The position numbers were made by a program, and so were the translations under genes. DNA of 64,000 nt from Firmicutes bacterium CAG:534 (GTDB lineage Bacteria > Bacillota > Clostridia > Lachnospirales > Lachnospiraceae), in the NCBI GenBank assembly GCA_000436115.1, contig FR894525.1:10150-74149 (forward strand), read 5' to 3'. How positions within the stretch are numbered: the first letter of the stretch is position 1; every line of letters begins with the position of its first letter. Below, one piece after another: positions 25,509 through 34,422 of this stretch. The notes under the pieces were generated by a model. The model saw nothing but the letters and a program-made list of their open reading frames with translations, was not told the DNA's origin and did no database searches.

Positions 25509-26942
25509 ATGACAACAAGTGCACCTGTAGGAAATGTAAGCACACTTCTGAATTTTGTGGGAAGTAAAGGGCTTACTCAAACAGGCGGTACGAACCAGAC
25601 AGGCGGCTTTGAGTCTGTAATGAATAAGACCCAGAGTAGTATGACAAACGGAAGCAGCCAGGATCAGGCGAAAGCCCCAGTAAGATCCAGTGATGCTTCA
25701 GGTGTCAGGGTTTCTGATGACGGAAACCGGAAGATTTCCCAAACGGAGGCTGTTTCACAGAAAACAGCGTCATCCGCAGTGACAGAAGGCCAGAAGGATG
25801 CAGTGGAAGAAGCAGCCGGTGAGCTTGTGAAGGACATTGCAAAGGAACTTGGCGTTTCTGAGGAGGATGTGCTGAATGCAATGGCGGAGCTTGGACTTAC
25901 CATGGCGTCCCTGCTCGATCAGGCAAATCTGACTCAGTTAGTGCTTGAAGTGACCGGAGAGCCTGATATGACAGCACTTCTCACGGAGGAAGGCCTTTTT
26001 ACACAGCTTCAGAATGTGATAGGGCTTGCAAAGGACATCAGATCCGAACTGGCAGATGACCTGGGGGTCAGTGAGGAAGATATCAGGGCGATGCTCGATA
26101 CCCTTACGGCACAGGAAACTGCAGATCAGGGAAAAGCCTCTCCCAAAGACGGACTGACAGATCTGGCTCCGGCAGAGGAAAATGCCGGACAGAAAGCGCC
26201 GGAAATTGTAGTGGAAGTTAAGTCGGCCGGAGAAACAGTAAAGATGATGGCGGATGAAAACGGTAATGTCACGGGAACGCTGGAAAAAGTACCCCAGCAG
26301 ACAGAAGAAAAAAGCGGGCAGCCAAGCGATGCCAAGCAGCATGCAGGAAATGAGGAAAAAGGAATGGGACAGCACCATGCCCAGAATAATTTCCTGGACA
26401 CCATGCTTCAGGGCAGAAGTGAGGTAAGCGCCGCAGAAGAAACGCCGCAGATGGCAAATGCGTTCAGCAGTCAGACCATGGACATCATGAACCAGATCAT
26501 GGATTACATGAAGATCCAGTTAAAGCCCGGCATGGATCAGCTTCAGATGCAGCTTCATCCTGAAAGCCTGGGAACAGTACATATTCAGCTTACTTCTAAA
26601 GCAGGAGAAGTGACGGCACAATTCCAGGTTCAAAATGAAGAGGTGAAGGCTGTTTTGGAGAGCCAGATCGTTGAGCTGAAGGAAAGCCTGAAGGAACAGG
26701 GCGTTAAGGTGGAAGCTGTACAGGTTACAGTAGAAAACCACGGGTTTGAAAGCAATCTCTGGCAGGGCCAGGGAAAGGAAGAAAATGCTTCCTCACAAAA
26801 CGGCAGAAAAGCGCAAAGAAGAATTAACCTGCGTGAACTTGATGCTCTTTCAATGGAAGAGTCGGAGGAGATCAGCAGTGAGGATGCGCTGAGGGCAAAG
26901 ATCATGGAAGCAAACGGAAACACAGTAGATTATACCGCATAG
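25509..26942 (+). CDS. fliK: Flagellar hook-length control protein FliK
   Basis: FliK measures hook length and switches export specificity through FlhB. The 477-residue protein has a long, poorly conserved Ser/Thr/Gln/Glu-rich part and the conserved C-terminal domain (about 345-420) with LKPGMDQLQMQLHPESLG, the core LxPxxLGxVxI motif. The N-terminal part has two helical units carrying LGVSEED at residues 114-120 and 185-191, an internal duplication. A GGAGGG site precedes the ATG. The 82-base gap before it shows only a weak hairpin. Confidence 0.92.
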   Translation: MTTSAPVGNVSTLLNFVGSKGLTQTGGTNQTGGFESVMNKTQSSMTNGSSQDQAKAPVRSSDASGVRVSDDGNRKISQTEAVSQKTASSAVTEGQKDAVEEAAGELVKDIAKELGVSEEDVLNAMAELGLTMASLLDQANLTQLVLEVTGEPDMTALLTEEGLFTQLQNVIGLAKDIRSELADDLGVSEEDIRAMLDTLTAQETADQGKASPKDGLTDLAPAEENAGQKAPEIVVEVKSAGETVKMMADENGNVTGTLEKVPQQTEEKSGQPSDAKQHAGNEEKGMGQHHAQNNFLDTMLQGRSEVSAAEETPQMANAFSSQTMDIMNQIMDYMKIQLKPGMDQLQMQLHPESLGTVHIQLTSKAGEVTAQFQVQNEEVKAVLESQIVELKESLKEQGVKVEAVQVTVENHGFESNLWQGQGKEENASSQNGRKAQRRINLRELDALSMEESEEISSEDALRAKIMEANGNTVDYTA

Positions 26943-26960
26943 GGGAAAGGAGTAAACAGG

Positions 26961-27692
26961 ATGGCAGTAGGAGCAGTAATCGAGAATGGCAAGATCATGG
27001 AAAGCGCAGCTGAAAAGTCGGTGAAATCCACGGCTAGCAACAAAAACGGAATGGACAAGGATGCCTTTTTACAGCTTCTGGTAGCACAGATGAAGTATCA
27101 GGATCCCTTACAGCCTACCTCTAACACAGAATACATTTCTCAGTATGCAACCTTCTCACAGGTAGAGCAGATGCAGAATATGGCATCCACCATGGAACTT
27201 TCCAGAGCGTCAGCGCTGGTAGGGGAATATGTCAATGTAGAGATCCAGGATTCAAACGGGGATACCAAGACCATTGAAGGTAAAGTGGATTATGTGACCT
27301 ATGAAAACGGAAAGGCTTATGTATCCATTGACGGTGAAAGCTATCTCGCAGACAATGTCAAGGCTGTAGTTGATCAGGAGTATCAGAGTGCCTTTGAACT
27401 GACAGTTGCATTTATCAAGGCGATGAACAGTTTACCGGCTTTTGCAAATCTTACGGCAGGCGACAAGGAAGCAGTTGAAACTCTGCAAAAGGGCTATAAC
27501 AGCATGTCCAGTTATCAGCAGTCCTTCATTCCGAATGAGTATGTGACGAAGCTTCAGAAGTATGTGGAGAGAATGGCACAGCTTACCGCAAAGGATGAGG
27601 ATTCTTCTGAGGATACTGAAAAGACAGAGGACGGCGACGAGACGCAGACCAGTGAGAGCACAGAAGCGACAGAAGAAACAGGCGAAGTTTAA
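26961..27692 (+). CDS. flgD: Flagellar hook assembly protein FlgD with added helical domain
   Basis: FlgD caps the growing hook. Residues 30-85 contain the FlgD core with FLQLLVAQMKYQDPLQPT and the SQVEQMQNM region. Residues 88-137 form the small beta domain. Residues 145-207 are not typical FlgD: they resemble the alpha-helical repeat seen in many clostridial cell-surface proteins, with the pattern DKEAV-x6-YNSMSSYQQSFI. The last 30 residues are almost all Asp, Glu, Thr and Ser. At 243 residues it is much longer than Bacillus FlgD. The gene lies between fliK and a TIGR02530-type gene. Confidence 0.9.
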   Translation: MAVGAVIENGKIMESAAEKSVKSTASNKNGMDKDAFLQLLVAQMKYQDPLQPTSNTEYISQYATFSQVEQMQNMASTMELSRASALVGEYVNVEIQDSNGDTKTIEGKVDYVTYENGKAYVSIDGESYLADNVKAVVDQEYQSAFELTVAFIKAMNSLPAFANLTAGDKEAVETLQKGYNSMSSYQQSFIPNEYVTKLQKYVERMAQLTAKDEDSSEDTEKTEDGDETQTSESTEATEETGEV

Positions 27693-27746
27693 ACAGGAAA
27701 GGTATGTAATGCAGGATGCAGTTTTACCCTCACGGAGGAGATCAGA

Positions 27747-28145
27747 ATGAAAATTCAAAAAAATGCATTCCCTTCCATTGAACAGCTTCAGGATCAATAT
27801 CTGGGACAGAACAGAAAAAACTCCGTTACTTCCGATATGGGAATAAAAAGCTTTCAGGAAATTTTGGAAAGCACCCATGTCCGCAGACAGGGGGAGGTCA
27901 GATTTTCAAAGCATGCAGCAGGAAGACTGGCAGACCGGAATATTGAACTTACATCCGGGCAGTTAGAGCGCCTCAGGGAAGGAACCCAGAAGGCTGAAGA
28001 GAAGGGAATTAAAGAATCTTTAGTTCTGATGGATGATCTGGCGTTTATTGTAAATATACCAAGCAATACGGTAGTAACCGCCATGAACCAGCAGGACACA
28101 GAACAAAATGTATTTACAAACATTGACGGAGCGGTCATTATTTAG
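27747..28145 (+). CDS. Flagellar operon protein of the TIGR02530 (flg_new) type
   Basis: The 132-residue protein contains the family's recognisable block with FSKHAAGRLADRNIEL, followed by a beta-rich segment ending FTNIDGAVII. Members are always found between flgD and flgE in Firmicutes flagellar operons, and no biochemical role is established. The N-terminal 45 residues are variable. It begins at ATG 27747 behind GGAGGA. I name it from motif and position. Confidence 0.83.
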   Translation: MKIQKNAFPSIEQLQDQYLGQNRKNSVTSDMGIKSFQEILESTHVRRQGEVRFSKHAAGRLADRNIELTSGQLERLREGTQKAEEKGIKESLVLMDDLAFIVNIPSNTVVTAMNQQDTEQNVFTNIDGAVII

Positions 28146-28222
28146 CCGGACCTTAGGGAGGCTTAGGGTTCCTGAATGACAGAAGGAACTGCGCTTCGTC
28201 GCTAAAGGAGGTCATTTCAACT

Positions 28223-29647
28223 ATGATGAGATCATTATTCTCTGGTGTGGCAGGACTTAGAACCCACCAGACAAGAATGGATGTAATCGGTAATAACATT
28301 GCAAACGTGAATACCACAGCTTATAAGTCACAATCCATGACATTCAGCGACCTGATGTATCAGACTACCCAGGCGGCTTCAGGTGCAAATGCCACCACCG
28401 GTGTGGGCGGCGTTAACCCCAGGCAGATCGGTCTTGGTGCCAAGACCGGGGCGATCAAAACAGCCATTACCAGCCAGGGCTCTGCACAGACCACCAACGA
28501 TCCCTTTGACATCATGCTGACCGGACAATCTTTCTTTGTAGTCAGCAATGGACAGGATAATTTCTTTACCAGAGACGGTTCCTTCTATGTAGACGGAATG
28601 GGAAATCTGGTTATGACCAGCAATGGATACAACGTAATGGGATGGGAGCCGGATGCTAATGATCCTACCATCATCAAGAAGGATGTGGTAACGCCTCTCC
28701 GGGTTATGCAGGAGAAGTATATGACATATCCCCCGGAAGCAACTACCCAGACGCAGATCACCGGTATCGTTGACAGCCTGGATACCAACGTGACCAGCAA
28801 GGATGGCCGCGTGGTAAACCTGGAGTTTTATGACAATAAGGGATACAAATATACTGCAAGATTTACCCTGCATGATGCTGATACCAATAAGGATGACGGA
28901 ATGTTCTATATGCAGCTCGAGGACATTTTGGACAGCAACGGAAAGTCGGTAACAGATAGTGCGGGCAATAAGATTGTAGACAGCATTAAGCTGACAGATG
29001 CGGCAGGAACAGATGCATCAGCGCCTACAGGCACCAGAGGAACCTATATTCAGTATAACGTGGATAACGGAAGCTTTATCAACGTTGGAAAAGCCTCCGG
29101 CGATACGGCAACACAGACATCCATTGTACTGAATTTCAGCAGCATGACAGCTGTAGCGGAATTCCCGAACTTTAAGAATATCACCATTGATTTTTCCAGC
29201 ACCTCCAATGTAAACAACAATAAGACCACCACCTTTGAGGCGGTGAGAGGAGATGCAAAGAGCGGGAACGGAGCAGGCCGTAAGACCGGTGAGATGAGCG
29301 GCATCAATATCCAGAAGGACGGAAAGATCTATGCTTCCTATGATAACGGACAGTCAAGACTGTTAGGACAGATCGCAGTTGCCAACTTTGCAAACCCTTC
29401 CGGCCTTGCAAAAGAAGGAGACAACCTGTATTCCGCAACCATGAACTCCGGAGAGTTTAATGGGATCGGAGACGATATTACAGAGGACGGCGGCTATATG
29501 AATACTGGCGTTCTGGAAATGAGTAATGTAGATCTTTCCCAGGAATTTACGGAAATGATCACAACCCAGAGAGGCTTCCAGGCAAACAGCCGTATCATTA
29601 CAGTATCAGATACCCTGTTGGAGGAGCTGACCAATCTGAAGAGATAA
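28223..29647 (+). CDS. flgE: Flagellar hook protein FlgE
   Basis: FlgE polymerises into the universal joint between rod and filament. The 474-residue protein starts MMRSLFSGVAGLRTHQTRMD with GNNIANVNTTAYK and ends with the conserved helix containing MITTQRGFQANSRIITVSD. The longer central domain fits FlgE rather than the rod proteins FlgF/FlgG. A strong AAAGGAGGTC site lies upstream. An intergenic hairpin follows the gene. Confidence 0.95.
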   Translation: MMRSLFSGVAGLRTHQTRMDVIGNNIANVNTTAYKSQSMTFSDLMYQTTQAASGANATTGVGGVNPRQIGLGAKTGAIKTAITSQGSAQTTNDPFDIMLTGQSFFVVSNGQDNFFTRDGSFYVDGMGNLVMTSNGYNVMGWEPDANDPTIIKKDVVTPLRVMQEKYMTYPPEATTQTQITGIVDSLDTNVTSKDGRVVNLEFYDNKGYKYTARFTLHDADTNKDDGMFYMQLEDILDSNGKSVTDSAGNKIVDSIKLTDAAGTDASAPTGTRGTYIQYNVDNGSFINVGKASGDTATQTSIVLNFSSMTAVAEFPNFKNITIDFSSTSNVNNNKTTTFEAVRGDAKSGNGAGRKTGEMSGINIQKDGKIYASYDNGQSRLLGQIAVANFANPSGLAKEGDNLYSATMNSGEFNGIGDDITEDGGYMNTGVLEMSNVDLSQEFTEMITTQRGFQANSRIITVSDTLLEELTNLKR

Positions 29648-29675
29648 TAAAAGCATAAGGCAATAAAACAAATCT

Positions 29676-29703
29676 GAGGGAACCTGTGAAAGATGGTTCC
29701 CTC
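29676..29703 (+). other. Intergenic stem-loop after flgE
   Basis: GAGGGAACC (29676-29684) pairs perfectly with GGTTCCCTC (29695-29703) around a 10-base loop. No T-tract follows, so it is not a full terminator. A stem here could shield the hook mRNA from 3' exonucleases, raising FlgE over downstream genes. Confidence 0.6.
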
Positions 29704-29750
29704 AGTGGTTATTGAAGACAATAAGCCAAAACGTTGGGGAGAAAAGGAAT

Positions 29751-29942
29751 ATGATAGAGGTAACCAGGATAAATGGTACTAAAGTTCTAATTAATCCGGA
29801 TCTTATGGAATTAGTGGAAGAAACGCCTGATACGGTGATTGCGTTTACTACGGGCAGAAAAATTATTGTAAAAGAAAGTAGACAAGACATCAAAAATCTT
29901 GTAAAATCTTATAGAAAGGATATTTTTTGCGGATTAACGTAA
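29751..29942 (+). CDS. flbD: Flagellar protein FlbD/SwrD
   Basis: The 63-residue protein starts MIEVTRINGTKVLINPDLME and contains TPDTVIAFTTGRK, the hallmark of the FlbD/YlzI family. In Bacillus, SwrD raises flagellar power by supporting stator function. I use ATG 29751 behind AAAAGGA, since the frame extends 13 codons further up without a ribosome binding site. motA follows, consistent with a stator role. Confidence 0.92.
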   Translation: MIEVTRINGTKVLINPDLMELVEETPDTVIAFTTGRKIIVKESRQDIKNLVKSYRKDIFCGLT

Positions 29943-29957
29943 AAGAGGGTGAGTGCT

Positions 29958-30752
29958 GTGGATTTAGCGTCAATATTAGGAATGCTTCTTTGCTTTGGAA
30001 TGTTTGCTTATGGTGTTATTGATAATGCTGGTCTTGCAAATATGAATCGTTATCTCGACTTTCCGTCGGCAATCATTACCTTTGGCGGATCTTTTTTTGC
30101 GGTAATGGCATCAAAATCCATGTCAGAATACATAGCAGGATTTAAGAGCTTTGCGCTTATCTTTAAATCTCCTGCAAATGACGTAACAGGCATGATCAAG
30201 AAGATCATCGAGCTGTCGAATATTGCCAGGAAGGAAGGACTTCTTTCCCTGGAGGAGGCGGCAGGCGATCTGGATGACGAATTCATGAAAAAGGGAATTC
30301 TCCTGATCGTAGATGGCACGGATCCTGAGCTTGTAAGAGGAATTTTGGAAACAGAGCTTATCAGTGTGGAGGACAGGCATAAGAGCAAGATCGGCTTTTG
30401 GGATGATCTGGGAGCCATGGGCCCTGCCTGGGGTATGATTGGTACTCTGGTAGGCCTTGTTAATATGTTATATGAAATGGATGATCCTTCCAGTATCGGA
30501 CCTTCCATGGCAGTAGCACTTGTTACTACGTTATATGGATCCCTGCTTGCAAACTGGATCTGTGCGCCGGTTTCCGGTAAGCTCAAGGCAAACAATGCCA
30601 GCGAGGTTATGATGAAGGAGATTATGATCGAAGGCCTTTTGTCCATTCAGGCGGGTGAAAACCCCCGTGTAATCGAAGAAAAATTAAAGTCATTCCTGGC
30701 ACCGGGAGACCGGGTTTCCCAGAACGCTGACGGAGGTGAAGAGAATGGCTAA
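29958..30752 (+). CDS. motA: Flagellar stator protein MotA
   Basis: MotA forms the pentameric ring around MotB in the proton (or sodium) channel that drives rotation. Four membrane segments are visible, with the large cytoplasmic loop between the second and third. The conserved proline region appears as MGPAWGMIGTLVGLVNML. I choose GTG 29958 (MDLASILG) because AGAGGGTGA lies just before it; an in-frame GTG at 29949 would start within that site. Its 3' end overlaps motB by 8 bases. motAB sit inside the fla/che operon, unlike in Bacillus subtilis. Confidence 0.94.
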   Translation: MDLASILGMLLCFGMFAYGVIDNAGLANMNRYLDFPSAIITFGGSFFAVMASKSMSEYIAGFKSFALIFKSPANDVTGMIKKIIELSNIARKEGLLSLEEAAGDLDDEFMKKGILLIVDGTDPELVRGILETELISVEDRHKSKIGFWDDLGAMGPAWGMIGTLVGLVNMLYEMDDPSSIGPSMAVALVTTLYGSLLANWICAPVSGKLKANNASEVMMKEIMIEGLLSIQAGENPRVIEEKLKSFLAPGDRVSQNADGGEENG

Positions 30753-31554
30753 AAGAAAACCGGATGAACCGCCAAAAGGTGCGCCGGCGTGGCAAAGTAC
30801 ATTTGCGGATTTGATGAATCTGCTCCTTTGCTTTTTCGTTATGCTTTTTTCCATGTCAACGGTGGATGCCCAGAAATTTGAACTGATCGCTGCTTCCTTT
30901 AACCAGACCTTCAGCATTTTTACAGCGGGGGCAACGGCAATAGGGGACGGTATCCTGATCAGCAACGGGGTCAGCCAGTTAAATGAACTGGATAGCTACA
31001 TGTATTCCACAGGCAAGGGCAAGGAAGGCGAGAACAAGCCTGACGGTCTTGAGGATGCCACGGAAACAGTGGAAAAGGAAGGCCTTAAGGAGTCCGAAGA
31101 ACTGGCCGAGAGGATTGAAGAAGCCCTGGAAGAAAAAAATCTTGGCAAGGAAATTGATATTGAATTTACTTCCCAATATGTGCAGCTGACCTTAAACGGA
31201 GCGATCTTATTCGACTCTGGTAAGGTAGACATCAAAGAAGAAGCTTTGCCGCTGATGAATCAACTTGGCATTATTCTTCAGAGATTTGCTACAGGAACCA
31301 TTGAAATAGAAGGGCATACGGACAATGTGCCTATGTCCGGCAGCAAATATTCCAATAATGATGAACTCAGCAGTGGTCGTGCACTTTCTGTATTTTATTA
31401 TCTGGAACAGAACACAACGCTTGACATGTCCAGAGTAAAACATTCCGGAAGGGGTGAATATGTCCCGATTGCGGACAATTCAACGGAAGAGGGAAGATCG
31501 CGAAACAGAAGAGTGGAAATTAAAATATATAATTCTCTAAGCTCTTATGAATAA
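30745..31554 (+). CDS. motB: Flagellar stator protein MotB
   Basis: MotB anchors the stator to peptidoglycan. The 269-residue protein has one membrane helix with the ion-binding aspartate Asp22 in TFADLMNLLLCFFVM, then a plug/linker region, then an OmpA-like domain with EGHTDNVPM and NRRVEI. I start it at ATG 30745, which has GGAGGTGA at 30731-30738; an in-frame GTG at 30736 lies inside that site. Overlap with motA suggests coupled translation and fixed stoichiometry. Confidence 0.95.
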   Translation: MAKRKPDEPPKGAPAWQSTFADLMNLLLCFFVMLFSMSTVDAQKFELIAASFNQTFSIFTAGATAIGDGILISNGVSQLNELDSYMYSTGKGKEGENKPDGLEDATETVEKEGLKESEELAERIEEALEEKNLGKEIDIEFTSQYVQLTLNGAILFDSGKVDIKEEALPLMNQLGIILQRFATGTIEIEGHTDNVPMSGSKYSNNDELSSGRALSVFYYLEQNTTLDMSRVKHSGRGEYVPIADNSTEEGRSRNRRVEIKIYNSLSSYE

Positions 31555-31577
31555 GGGGAAGAAAGGCGAATGAATTC

Positions 31578-32090
31578 ATGAAGAAAAATCTTATTTCGAT
31601 CATCATATTAGCGCTTCTGATTGTAAACATTGTCCTGACAGCTATTATGATGTTCAGTGTAACCACGACCAACCGAAAGACAGCGGCCCTGGTAGGGGAT
31701 ATTGCTTCGGCCATCAGCCTGGATCTTGGTACTGGTGAAAACGGTGAGCAGGAAGAAGAGATCGTTCCCATGGCGGATGTAGTTACCTATACCATTGCGG
31801 ACATGACGATCCCGTTAAAGAAAGGGGAAGATGGTGAAAGCCACTTTGCAATGCTTTCCGTAACCCTTTCCATGAACAGCAAAAATAAGGATTACAAGAA
31901 ATACGGTGATCTGACCACCAGGGAAGACCTGATCAAGGGCGAGATCATTGAAGCAGTAGGCCAGTACACACTGGAGGAAGTAAATACAGATCCGCAGATT
32001 TTGAAGGATAATATCCTGAGCAGAATTCAGGGACTGTTTGACTCAGACTTTATTTTTGATGTAACACTCAGCAGTTCTCTCTATCAGTAA
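31578..32090 (+). CDS. fliL: Flagellar basal body-associated protein FliL
   Basis: FliL forms a ring around the stator and supports torque at high load. The 170-residue protein has a short cytosolic end, a single membrane helix (about residues 4-25), and an extracytoplasmic domain with the FliL-typical ending (RIQGLFDSDFIFDVTLSSS region). It lies directly after motB, which fits its stator partnership. Confidence 0.92.
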   Translation: MKKNLISIIILALLIVNIVLTAIMMFSVTTTNRKTAALVGDIASAISLDLGTGENGEQEEEIVPMADVVTYTIADMTIPLKKGEDGESHFAMLSVTLSMNSKNKDYKKYGDLTTREDLIKGEIIEAVGQYTLEEVNTDPQILKDNILSRIQGLFDSDFIFDVTLSSSLYQ

Positions 32091-32133
32091 TGACAGAGTG
32101 ATTTCAGTTATTACTTGAAGGAGGTGAGGAACT

Positions 32134-33114
32134 GTGGGAGAGGTGTTGTCCCAAAGCGAGATAGATAATCTGCTTGCCGCACTTAATAACGGCGAGCTGG
32201 ATATGGACCAGATGCAGGACAACGGAGATAAACAGATCAAGGATTATGATTTCAAACGTCCTGCAAAGTTTTCCAAAGAGCATTTACGAACGCTTGAAAT
32301 CATATATGAACATTACGGAAGATTGATCTCAACCAACCTTCCGGTGTATCTTCGCAAAAATATACAGGTGCAGGTGGCAAGCTCGGAAACGGTTACTTTT
32401 TCGGAATTTACCAATGCCCTGTCTAATCCGGTTATTTTGGGAATTGTGGATTTTAAGCCCTTAAACGGCAATATCATCATAGAACTGTCACCAAATCTGG
32501 GATTTGCAATGATAGACAGAATGCTTGGCGGACAGGGGCTTCCACTGGAAAAATCAAGAGATTTTTCCGAGATTGAAATGACGATCCTGCAAAAGCTGAT
32601 GATCGTCTGTATGCAGCTTATGAGAGAACCATGGCGCAACGTACTGGAGATTAATCCGGTGATGGAAAGAATTGAGACCAATCCGCAGTTTGCCCAGGTG
32701 ATCGCACCCAGCGACATGATCGCTATCGTATCCATGAATGTAAAGATTGGGGATGCGGAAGGGTTCATGAATATATGTCTTCCTTATTTCACACTGGAAG
32801 ATGTGATGGACAAGCTGAATACCAAATATTGGTTTTCCACAATGCAGAAGAGTGATTCTACAGATTATGAAGAACACATTGAAGCACTTGTAAAGAGAAT
32901 AGATGTGCCGGTAAAGGCAGTGCTTGGAAAGAGCCTGGTTTCAGTAAGCGATTTCCTGAACCTGCAGGTAGGAGACATTATCAGGCTGGATACCAAGGTG
33001 GATTCCGAACTGGATGTTTTCGTGGGGAATATCAGAAAATTTACCGCACTTCCCGGTTCCAGCAAAGACAATTATGCTGTCCGGGTCACATCAGTAATTA
33101 GAGAGGGGGAATAG
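32134..33114 (+). CDS. fliM: Flagellar motor switch protein FliM
   Basis: FliM makes the C ring and binds phosphorylated CheY. The 326-residue protein starts at GTG 32134 behind a perfect AAGGAGGTGA. The N-terminal peptide VLSQSEIDNLLAAL is the CheY-binding motif, and the middle CheC-like domain and the C-terminal SpoA domain are both present. fliY follows after 3 bases. Confidence 0.97.
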   Translation: MGEVLSQSEIDNLLAALNNGELDMDQMQDNGDKQIKDYDFKRPAKFSKEHLRTLEIIYEHYGRLISTNLPVYLRKNIQVQVASSETVTFSEFTNALSNPVILGIVDFKPLNGNIIIELSPNLGFAMIDRMLGGQGLPLEKSRDFSEIEMTILQKLMIVCMQLMREPWRNVLEINPVMERIETNPQFAQVIAPSDMIAIVSMNVKIGDAEGFMNICLPYFTLEDVMDKLNTKYWFSTMQKSDSTDYEEHIEALVKRIDVPVKAVLGKSLVSVSDFLNLQVGDIIRLDTKVDSELDVFVGNIRKFTALPGSSKDNYAVRVTSVIREGE

Positions 33115-33117
33115 GGT

Positions 33118-34404
33118 ATGGACGGAATATTGTCACAGGATGAGATATCCGCACTCTTAAATGGTATGGATTTATCAAATTCAGGCGAAGCAGATCCGGC
33201 GCCTGCCACAGAAGAAACTACCGCCCCGGTAGAAGAAAATAATCAGATTGATGAGAGTTTGCTTTCGGATACAGAGAAGGATGCGATCGGAGAAATTGCA
33301 AATATCAGCATGGGATCCTCAGCTACAACTCTTTATTCATTGGTAAACAGAAAGGTGAACATTACCACGCCGGTGGTTTCCCTGGCAAGATGGGAAGACA
33401 TGGTAACAGAATATGAGAAGCCCTGCGTATTTATCCATATCAGGTATACAGCCGGACTGGACGGTTCCAACATCATGGTGCTTAAGGAACATGATGTTAA
33501 GGTGATTGCAGACCTGATGATGGGAGGAGATGGAACCAATATATCAGATCCCATCGGTGAGATCCATTTAAGCGCCATTTCAGAGGCAATGAACCAGATG
33601 ATGGGGTCGGCGGCAACATCCATGTCCACCATGCTTGGAAGGATGATCGACATCAGCCCCCCGGAGGCAAGCAGGATCGATCTCAATGACTTTAAACAGG
33701 GAGGAGAGATTGCCCCCTTCCTGGAGGAAACGTTTGTAAAGATCACATTCAGAATGCAGATTGATAATCTGGTTGACAGTACAATCATGCAGATTTATCC
33801 CATTGACTTTGCAAAAAGCCTGTATAATACCTTTATTTCAAATCAGAGCGCAGAGGCCGGACAGGCAGCTCCGGAGCCGGCAAAGAAGCCGGAGCCTCAG
33901 CCCTACGTTCCGCCTACGGCACAGATGCCGCAGCCTGATATGTCACAGACGAACATGCAGATGGGACAGCAGCCTATGATGGGGCAGCCCATGATGAATC
34001 AGCCTATGATGGGACAACAGCCTATGATGGGAATGCCCATGATGAACCAGCCTATGATGGGACAGCAGCCCATGATGGGAATGCCTATGAATGGAGCAAT
34101 GCCTCAGCCGATGAATATCCAGCCTGCACAGTTCCAGAATTTTGGCGGAAATGCAGCTGCAAGTGCCGGACAGGAAAATATCGGCCTGATCAAGGATGTA
34201 CCGCTTGAGGTCACTGTGGAACTGGGAAGAACCCAGAAGTCCATTTCAGAAATATTAGACTTTGCACCTGGCACAATTATAGAACTTGACAAGATCGCTG
34301 GTGAACCTATAGATGTACTTGTCAACGGAAAATTTGTAGCCAAGGGCGAGGTTGTAGTGATTGAAGAAAGTTTCGGAATCCGAGTAACGGAAATCGTTAA
34401 ATAA
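33118..34404 (+). CDS. fliY: Motor switch phosphatase FliY (CheC-like domain plus FliN/SpoA domain)
   Basis: FliY is both a switch component and a CheY-P phosphatase. The 428-residue protein has three parts. The N-terminal ILSQDEISALL is a CheY-binding peptide. The CheC-like domain shows both phosphatase motifs (E-x2-N) in AIGEIANISMG and AISEAMNQMMG. The C-terminal SpoA/FliN domain contains VELGRTQKSISEIL. Between them is a Met/Pro/Gln/Gly repeat linker (about 282-330). The length is in the FliY range and well above FliN alone. Confidence 0.95.
   Translation: MDGILSQDEISALLNGMDLSNSGEADPAPATEETTAPVEENNQIDESLLSDTEKDAIGEIANISMGSSATTLYSLVNRKVNITTPVVSLARWEDMVTEYEKPCVFIHIRYTAGLDGSNIMVLKEHDVKVIADLMMGGDGTNISDPIGEIHLSAISEAMNQMMGSAATSMSTMLGRMIDISPPEASRIDLNDFKQGGEIAPFLEETFVKITFRMQIDNLVDSTIMQIYPIDFAKSLYNTFISNQSAEAGQAAPEPAKKPEPQPYVPPTAQMPQPDMSQTNMQMGQQPMMGQPMMNQPMMGQQPMMGMPMMNQPMMGQQPMMGMPMNGAMPQPMNIQPAQFQNFGGNAAASAGQENIGLIKDVPLEVTVELGRTQKSISEILDFAPGTIIELDKIAGEPIDVLVNGKFVAKGEVVVIEESFGIRVTEIVK
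33961..34092 (+). repeat. Coding tandem repeat in fliY (about 48-base unit)
   Basis: Units begin at about 33961 (45 bases, slightly short), 34006 (48 bases) and 34054 (partial). They encode variants of MMGQQPMMGMPMMNQP. All keep the reading frame, so copy changes would lengthen or shorten the FliY linker without inactivating the gene. Confidence 0.85.
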
Positions 34405-34422
34405 GCGTAAGGAGAAAAAGAA

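Noticed and set aside
30050..30646. Long - strand open frame opposite motA, and similar antisense frames across the operon
   Set aside because: They mirror strongly coding + strand genes, lack ribosome binding sites, and translate to low-complexity shadow sequence.
33955..34120. CRISPR-like or mobile repeat
   Set aside because: The repeats are inside fliY, keep the reading frame, and have no spacers.
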